Source: GAS188 sp044445965 (GTDB lineage: Bacteria; Pseudomonadota; Alphaproteobacteria; Rhizobiales; Beijerinckiaceae). From it: DNA of 64,000 nucleotides. The translations under genes and the position numbers were made by a program. The notes beneath the pieces are model-generated. The model saw only the letters and a program-made list of their open reading frames with translations, was not told the DNA's origin and did no database searches. The DNA is taken from positions 1 to 64,000 of the forward strand of contig JBIOEJ010000003.1 of NCBI GenBank assembly GCA_044445965.1, written 5' to 3'. Of this stretch, positions 58,862-64,000 are shown piece after piece (the first letter of the stretch is position 1; each line of letters opens with the position of its first letter).

Positions 58862-59632
58862 ATGCTCAAATTGATTGGTCGCATCGCATTGGCCTTGGCG
58901 GTGCAATGCGCAGCCGTCTCGGTCGCGAAGGCGCAGAGCGCGGTGACCGTCTTCGCCGCCGCCAGCCTGCAGGATGCGCTGAGCAACGCCGCGAGGGAGT
59001 TCACGGGCAAGAGCGGCATCGCGGTGAAATTCTCCTTCGATGCCTCCTCGACGCTCGCCCGCCAGATCGAGCAGGGCGCGCCGGCCGATCTCTTCGCCTC
59101 CGCCGACCTCGATTGGATGGACTATCTCGCCAAGCGCAACTTCATCGAGCCGCGGACGCGGGTCAATCTGTTGAGCAACCGGCTGGTGATCGTAGCGCCG
59201 AAGGACGCCGCAATTACCGAGCTCAAGCTCGATGCGGCCTCGCTAGAGGCGGCGCTGGCTGGGGGACGCATCGCCACCGGCGCGGTCGAGACCGTCCCGG
59301 TCGGTCGCTATGCCAAGATGGCGCTGCAGAAGCTCGGGCTGTGGGCGACGCTCGAGACCCGCATCGCGCCCGCCGAAAATGTGCGCGCCGCGCTTTCATA
59401 CGTGGCGCGCGGCGAAGCGCCGCTCGGCATCGTCTATGCGACCGATGCCGCCGCCGAGCCCAAGGTGAAAATCGTCGCCACCTTCCCGCGGGATTCGCAC
59501 CCGCCGATCATCTACCCCTTCGCGGTGACCTCGGCCGCCAAGGGGGAGGGCGCGGCGCGCTTCCTGAGCTTTCTGCAAAGCCCCGCCGCCCGAGCGAGCT
59601 TCACGGACCAGGGCTTTTCTTTCGTCGAGTAG
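58862..59632 (+). CDS. modA: Molybdate ABC transporter substrate-binding protein ModA
   Basis: A 256-residue periplasmic binding protein. Signal peptide MLKLIGRIALALAVQCAAVS is followed by the ModA start VTVFAAASLQDALSNAAREF, and then FSFDASSTLARQIEQGAPAD and ARGEAPLGIVYATDA. It would capture molybdate, needed by the formate dehydrogenase. ATG 58862 is chosen over 58835 because it begins the signal sequence. The permease and ATPase genes (modB, modC) do not follow; a molybdate-binding Mop gene does. Confidence 0.9.
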   Translation: MLKLIGRIALALAVQCAAVSVAKAQSAVTVFAAASLQDALSNAAREFTGKSGIAVKFSFDASSTLARQIEQGAPADLFASADLDWMDYLAKRNFIEPRTRVNLLSNRLVIVAPKDAAITELKLDAASLEAALAGGRIATGAVETVPVGRYAKMALQKLGLWATLETRIAPAENVRAALSYVARGEAPLGIVYATDAAAEPKVKIVATFPRDSHPPIIYPFAVTSAAKGEGAARFLSFLQSPAARASFTDQGFSFVE

Positions 59633-59655
59633 CGATAACCCATAGGAATTCTCCC

Positions 59656-59862
59656 ATGAAGATCAGTGCCCGCAACCGCCTCAAAGGCATGATCGTCGAT
59701 GTGCGCAAAGGCGCAACGACCGCCCATGTCAGGATCGACGTGAACGGAACGATCGTGACCTCATCTATCACTAATGAGGCGGTCGACGAGCTGAAGCTCG
59801 CCGAGGGCATGGCCGCCTATGCGGTGATCAAGGCCTCCGATGTCATGGTCGCGATCGATTAG
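59656..59862 (+). CDS. Mop-type molybdate-binding protein (single TOBE domain)
   Basis: A 68-residue protein that is a single Mop/TOBE domain: MKISARNRLKGMIVDVRKGA, then ITNEAVDELKLAEGMAAYAV and KASDVMVAID. Such molbindins store or buffer molybdate as oligomers in the cytoplasm. It follows modA by 23 bases in one operon. Confidence 0.9.
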   Translation: MKISARNRLKGMIVDVRKGATTAHVRIDVNGTIVTSSITNEAVDELKLAEGMAAYAVIKASDVMVAID

Positions 59863-59871
59863 GGTCTCGTC

Positions 59872-60386
59872 ATGCGCCAGGTTCTCATGCGTCGCGTCCT
59901 TTCGCCGCTCGCCGCAGTCTTGGTCGCGCAGACCGCCTGGGCGGCCGAGCCGAGCGGTTGCGACAAATTCGCCTGGCCGCTGGAGAAGGAGCAGCGCCTG
60001 CTGGGCGAGCCGCAAGCGGTGTCCTCAGGAGCCGATCTCGACCGCGCCGCCGGCCGGGCCGTGACGATCAAGCTTACCCCCCTTGAAGGCGCCGAGCTTC
60101 CCTCGGCGCCCGAGCGCAAGCCGCAAAGAACGCCTGCCTTGGTTGGCTATCTGCGCTTCGGGAAGGCGGCGGCCGCCGGCCTCTACAAGGTCAGCTTGTC
60201 GGAGGCGCCTGGATCGATGTCGTGCAGGACGCGCACTACCTGAAACCGGTCGCCTTCACGGGCGCCACCGATTGCCCGCATATCCGCAAGAGCGTGAAGT
60301 TCGAGATCGGCCCGGGTCCGTTCACGCTGCAGGTGAGCGACGCTCCAGCGAGCAGTATCGCCATCGTCGTCACGCCGGTGGAATAA
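59872..60386 (+). pseudogene. Exported protein gene with a frameshift
   Basis: The frame starts MRQVLMRRVLSPLAAVLVAQ, a signal peptide cut after TAWA, and runs to a stop at 60243. From 60204 the next frame continues the protein to TAA at 60386 with WIDVVQDAHYLKPVAFTGAT, then FTLQVSDAPASSIAIVVTPV, which reads as the natural ending. One missing base near 60201-60205 explains both; the intact product would be about 171 residues. It may be a real inactivation or a sequencing error. Function unknown; it follows the Mop gene by 9 bases. Confidence 0.8.
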
Positions 60387-60480
60387 GCTTCGCGTGCCGC
60401 GGCCCGAGGCGCTCGCGGCGTTGATGCCGCGGACGATACGTCGTAAGCGGCGGCATGCATTCGCGTGACCGCGACGCCTC

Positions 60481-61791
60481 GTGAATATTCTGCTCATCGG
60501 CTCGGGCGGGCGCGAGCACGCGTTTGCGGCGAAGATTGCCACGAGCCCTCTTTGCGATCGCCTGCTCGTCGTTCCCGGCAATCCGGGCACGGGCGAATAC
60601 GGCACGAATATCGCGCTTGATCTCGCGGACCATGGCGCGCTGATCGCGCTCAGCAAGCAGCAGGCGGTCGATCTCGTCGTGGTCGGGCCGGAGGCACCCT
60701 TGGTCGCGGGCCTCGTCGACGACCTCGAAGCGGCGGGCATCGTGGCATTCGGTCCGTCGGAGGCGGCGGCGAGGCTCGAAGGCTCCAAGGCCTTCACCAA
60801 GGAGCTCTGCCTCGCCGCCGGCATCCCGACCGCGGCCTTCGCTCGGTTCACCGATACCGAGGCGGCCAAGGCGCATGTTCGCCGCGCGCGCCTGCCGCTC
60901 GTCGTCAAGGCAGATGGGCTTGCCGCCGGCAAGGGCGTCGTGGTCGCGAACAGCCTTGGCGAGGCGGAGGCTGCGGTCGACGAGATGCTCTCCGGACGCT
61001 TCGGCGCCTCGTCCGCCGAGATCGTCATCGAGGACTTCCTTGAAGGCGAGGAAGCGAGCCTGTTCGCGCTCTGCGACGGGAAGACGGCGCTCCCTTTCGG
61101 CACTGCGCAGGACCATAAGCGCGCCTTCGACGGCGATACCGGCCCGAACACCGGCGGAATGGGAGCTTTTTCGCCGGCTGTCGCGCTCGACGACGCCATG
61201 GTCGAGCGCGCCATGCAGGTCATCATCCGCCCGACGCTTGCCGCCATGGCGGCGCGTGGCACCCCGTTTCGCGGCTTCCTCTATGCGGGGCTGATGATAT
61301 CCCCTCAAGGGCCGCAACTCGTCGAATATAATTGCCGCTTCGGCGATCCCGAATGCCAGGTCGTCATGCCGCGCCTGATGACCGATCTGGTGACGGCGAT
61401 GCTCGCCGCTCGGGACGGCATGCTGGCGAAATTCACGGCGCGGTTTTCGCAAAAGCGCACGCTCGGCGTGGTGCTGGCGACGAGAGGCTATCCGGGCGAG
61501 TTCGCGCGCGGCGACGAGATCCGCGGCCTCGACGCGGCTGGCGCCATCGAAGGCGTCACCATCTTCCAGGCCGGCACCAAGGCCGAAGGGTCGCGCATCC
61601 TGGCGAATGGCGGGCGCGTGCTGACGGTCGTCGGCGAGGGACCGAGCTTTGCCGTGGCGCATCGGCGCGCCTATGGGGCCATCGCGGCCATCGACTGGCC
61701 GGGCGGCTTCCACCGTACCGATATTGGGGCACGCGCGCTCGCAAGCGAGGGAGAAGGCGGAGCACGTAGCGGCATTCCCGCCTCGGCGTGA
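60481..61791 (+). CDS. purD: Phosphoribosylamine-glycine ligase (GAR synthetase)
   Basis: A 436-residue ATP-grasp enzyme for the second step of purine synthesis, joining glycine to phosphoribosylamine. Recognised segments: MNILLIGSGGREHAFAAKIA (read from a GTG start), VVGPEAPLVAGLVDDLEAAG, PLVVKADGLAAGKGVVVA, FGTAQDHKRAFDGDTGPNTG and YNCRFGDPECQVVMPRL. Length is normal. It is 6 bases upstream of the DUF2332 gene. Confidence 0.96.
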   Translation: MNILLIGSGGREHAFAAKIATSPLCDRLLVVPGNPGTGEYGTNIALDLADHGALIALSKQQAVDLVVVGPEAPLVAGLVDDLEAAGIVAFGPSEAAARLEGSKAFTKELCLAAGIPTAAFARFTDTEAAKAHVRRARLPLVVKADGLAAGKGVVVANSLGEAEAAVDEMLSGRFGASSAEIVIEDFLEGEEASLFALCDGKTALPFGTAQDHKRAFDGDTGPNTGGMGAFSPAVALDDAMVERAMQVIIRPTLAAMAARGTPFRGFLYAGLMISPQGPQLVEYNCRFGDPECQVVMPRLMTDLVTAMLAARDGMLAKFTARFSQKRTLGVVLATRGYPGEFARGDEIRGLDAAGAIEGVTIFQAGTKAEGSRILANGGRVLTVVGEGPSFAVAHRRAYGAIAAIDWPGGFHRTDIGARALASEGEGGARSGIPASA

Positions 61792-61797
61792 TCGCGC

Positions 61798-62859
61798 ATG
61801 ACCTTGCCACAGAACATCCGCGAGAGCTTCGAGCGCCAGGCCGGCTGGTGCCGCGAGCTCGGCTCGCCCTTCACCGGCCTTGTCTGCGAAATGCTCGCCG
61901 CGCGGCTCGACGATCGAAGCCGCTTCGGCGCGCGTCTCCACGCCTGGCCCGGTCAGCCGACCGCGGACGCGCTGCCTTTGCGAGCTGCCGGCGCCCTCAA
62001 CGCGCTGGCGCGATCGGGTGATGCTGCCGGGTTGGCGCGCGTCTATCCGCCGAATGCCGCGCTCAGTCCCGACGAGCTGTGGTCCGCGACGGCCGCGGCA
62101 ATCGCCTCAGATGACGATTTCCTGCACGACTATCTCGACAGCGCACCGCAGACCAATGAGGTGGCGCGGTCGGTGACGATCCTCGCGGGCTGCCTCGCGA
62201 TCGCCTCGCTGCACCGCCTTCCGTTGGAGATCCTCGAGATCGGCGCGAGCGCCGGGCTCAATCTCGGCTTCGACCGCTATCTCTACGCTTTCGGCGAGGC
62301 GCATTGGGGCGACCCGTCCTCGCCGGTGCGCCTCGCGCCCAGCTGGAAGGGCGATCCGCCGCCGTTGGATGCGCCCCTCGCCATCGCTGCGCGTGCCGGC
62401 TGCGACATTTCCCCGCTCGATCCGGCCTCCTCAACCGATCGAGCCCGGCTGCTATCCTATATCTGGCCGGACCAGGCGCAGCGCCTCGCCCGCATCGAGA
62501 CGGCGCTCGACATGGCCGCCTCGGCACCCTGGCGGATCGAGCGTGCCGATGCCGCAGAATGGGTGGAGCGGCATCTCGGCGCGCCGCCGCAGAGCGGGCG
62601 CATGCGTGTCCTCGTGCACAGCATCATGTGGCAATATATGCCGCAGGAGACGCAAGCGCGCATCAACCGGACCCTGGAGGAAGCGGCCTCCACCGCGAGC
62701 CCCGAGGCGCCCCTCGCCTGGCTGCGCCTCGAGCCCGACGGCCTGCCCGACGGTGCCGCGCTCAGCCTCGATCTCTGGCCCGGAGGGCGGCGTCTGGCGC
62801 TCGGGCGCGCCGACTACCATGGAAGCTGGGTGCGCTTCGCGGGGGTGCTCGGCGGATAG
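61798..62859 (+). CDS. DUF2332 family protein
   Basis: A 353-residue cytoplasmic protein. The family landmarks are ESFERQAGWCRELGSPFTGL near the start, TNEVARSVTILAGCLAIASL with LEILEIGASAGLNLGFDRYL in the middle (a loop resembling a methyltransferase nucleotide site) and VLVHSIMWQYMPQETQARIN near the end. Function is not established. It follows purD closely and may be co-transcribed. Confidence 0.87.
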   Translation: MTLPQNIRESFERQAGWCRELGSPFTGLVCEMLAARLDDRSRFGARLHAWPGQPTADALPLRAAGALNALARSGDAAGLARVYPPNAALSPDELWSATAAAIASDDDFLHDYLDSAPQTNEVARSVTILAGCLAIASLHRLPLEILEIGASAGLNLGFDRYLYAFGEAHWGDPSSPVRLAPSWKGDPPPLDAPLAIAARAGCDISPLDPASSTDRARLLSYIWPDQAQRLARIETALDMAASAPWRIERADAAEWVERHLGAPPQSGRMRVLVHSIMWQYMPQETQARINRTLEEAASTASPEAPLAWLRLEPDGLPDGAALSLDLWPGGRRLALGRADYHGSWVRFAGVLGG

Positions 62860-62919
62860 TTCCAGCGTCGGGAAGGGCTGATCATGGGTCGCGTGTCCGC
62901 GCAGCGGCTCGATCGCCAC

Positions 62920-64000
62920 CTATCGTCTGCCGGCAAATCGCACCTCGCATTGCTCGACCCATTGCGGCGTGAGCTTGGCGAACAGCACAGGCAATGCGTC
63001 CAGCCTTCTTCCGCCCTCGATCGCCGTGAGCGCCTGCGGCCCTGATATCGGCCATTCGGGCACCGGGCATGTCTCGCCGAGCGCCGCCAGCAATCTCGTC
63101 GCGGTTTGCGGAATGAACGGCCATGCGACGATCGCGGCAAGGCGCAGAAGATTGACGCCCGTGCGGACGGTCACGGCTGCCCGCTCCGGCTCGCTGTCGA
63201 TGATGGTCCAGGGCGCTTGCGCCGCGAGGTAGCCATTGGCCAACCGCCAGATGGCACGCACCTCCTCCGCCGCCTTGCGCAACGCGCATACGTCGTGATG
63301 ACGCCGCAAGGCCCCGAGACGTCGATCGAGCTCCGCGGCCAGGCGGTGCTCGGCTTCGGCCGTCGATCCGCCTCGCGGCACTGCCTCGTAGTGTGCCGCC
63401 ACGAGCCTCAAGACGCGGTTCGCGAGATTGCCGAAGCTGTCGGCCAGATCATGGTTCACCCCACCGGCGAAGCGCGCGAAGTTGAAATCCGTGTCGTTGC
63501 CCTCAGGAGCATTGGCCGCGAGCCACCACCGCCAATAGTCGGCGGGCAGCAGCTCGAGCGCCTGATCCAGGAACACCCCGCGGCCTTGGCTGGTCGAGAA
63601 CTTGCCACCCTCATAGGTCAGCCAGTTCACGCCCTTGATGATATCGACGGTCTTCCAAGGCTCCCGCGAACCGATGAGCGTGCAGGGGAAGCTGACCGTA
63701 TGGAACGGCACGTTGTCCTTGCCCAGGAACTGCAGATACGCGACGTCGTCGGCCTGCCACCACCAGGATCGCCAGTCACGGTTGTCCGGATCGGCATCGG
63801 CCCATTCCTGCGTCGCCGCGATATAGGCGATCGGCGCGTCGAACCAGACATAGAAGACCTTGCCTTCATATCCGGGCTTGGGCACCGGAACCCCCCAGTC
63901 GAGATCGCGCGTGATGCAGCGATCCTTGATGCCCTCGTCGAGCCATTTGCGCGCGATCGAGGTGACGAGCGGCGGCCATCCGCTGTGGGCGGCGATCCAG
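62920..64000 (-). CDS. metG: Methionyl-tRNA synthetase, C-terminal part (gene continues past the window)
   Basis: The frame is open from the right edge to the stop at 62920, giving the last ~359 residues. It holds the class I catalytic-domain segments DLDWGVPVP, VFYVWFDAPIAYIAATQEWA, LQFLGKDNVPFHTVSFP and the KMSKS-equivalent KFSTSQGRGVFLDQAL. The anticodon-binding domain follows (NHDLADSFGNLANRVLRLV), ending about 10 residues after the core with no C-terminal dimerisation domain. The N-terminal HIGH motif is outside the window. It charges tRNA-Met in the cytoplasm. Confidence 0.93.
   Translation of the reverse strand, partial: WIAAHSGWPPLVTSIARKWLDEGIKDRCITRDLDWGVPVPKPGYEGKVFYVWFDAPIAYIAATQEWADADPDNRDWRSWWWQADDVAYLQFLGKDNVPFHTVSFPCTLIGSREPWKTVDIIKGVNWLTYEGGKFSTSQGRGVFLDQALELLPADYWRWWLAANAPEGNDTDFNFARFAGGVNHDLADSFGNLANRVLRLVAAHYEAVPRGGSTAEAEHRLAAELDRRLGALRRHHDVCALRKAAEEVRAIWRLANGYLAAQAPWTIIDSEPERAAVTVRTGVNLLRLAAIVAWPFIPQTATRLLAALGETCPVPEWPISGPQALTAIEGGRRLDALPVLFAKLTPQWVEQCEVRFAGRR

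Overview
The window is a piece of a high-GC alphaproteobacterial chromosome, most likely from Hyphomicrobiales (Rhizobiales). That is an inference from gene content (ccmC-ccmD-ccmG order, DUF2865 protein, CreA, NDUFA9-like protein, dimethylglycine-dehydrogenase-type oxidoreductases, many LIV-type and CoA-linked catabolic genes) and from intergenic palindromes of the kind common in that order. Nearly every base is coding. Many long antisense and off-frame ORFs exist only because of the GC bias and are left out.

Layout. 1-7.1 kb: a catabolic block with the start of a peptide-type ABC binding protein (-), a 2-keto-4-pentenoate hydratase-like protein, a glutamine-synthetase-like ligase, an aldehyde dehydrogenase and an iron alcohol dehydrogenase (+), then a non-pyrrolysine MttB-family methyltransferase (-). 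7.3-17 kb: a DUF6875/acetyltransferase pair, a large SAM-cyclase-ATPase regulator, an unusual M28 peptidase, a histidine phosphatase, a VOC protein and a methyltransferase. 17-23.9 kb: a dimethylglycine/sarcosine dehydrogenase, an aminotransferase/enoyl-CoA hydratase/CoA-transferase operon, a cupin and a decayed oxidoreductase. 24.3-33.1 kb: a shikimate/quinate-type catabolic locus with a complete LIV-type ABC importer, shikimate dehydrogenase, a GntR regulator and a divergent 3-dehydroshikimate dehydratase (QuiC-type fusion). 33-43 kb: mixed housekeeping genes (sterol desaturase-like, aspartate dehydrogenase, a CnbZ-like protein, NDUFA9-like, moaE, ccmGDC, HdeD-like, xseB, aldo/keto reductase, a coiled-coil protein, YmdB-like phosphoesterase).

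43.4-56.7 kb is the most interesting part: a self-contained selenocysteine/formate dehydrogenase module. It holds fdoG (in-frame UGA = Sec, with a clear SECIS hairpin), fdoH, fdoI, fdhE, selA, a Sel1-repeat gene, selB, tRNA-Sec (selC) lying inside the 3' end of the selB frame, then four small translationally coupled genes (two of unknown family, one DsrE-like, one GcvH-like with a conserved lipoyl-type lysine), and convergently selD with a TusA/SirA-like gene. The pairing of DsrE-like, TusA-like and lipoyl-carrier-like proteins with the whole Sec machinery suggests an undescribed chalcogen (selenium or sulfur) carrier relay serving Sec synthesis or formate dehydrogenase maturation. 56.9-64 kb: creA, a DUF2865 gene, modA and a Mop molybdate-binding protein (consistent with the molybdenum need of formate dehydrogenase), a frameshifted secreted protein, purD, a DUF2332 gene and the C-terminal part of metG.
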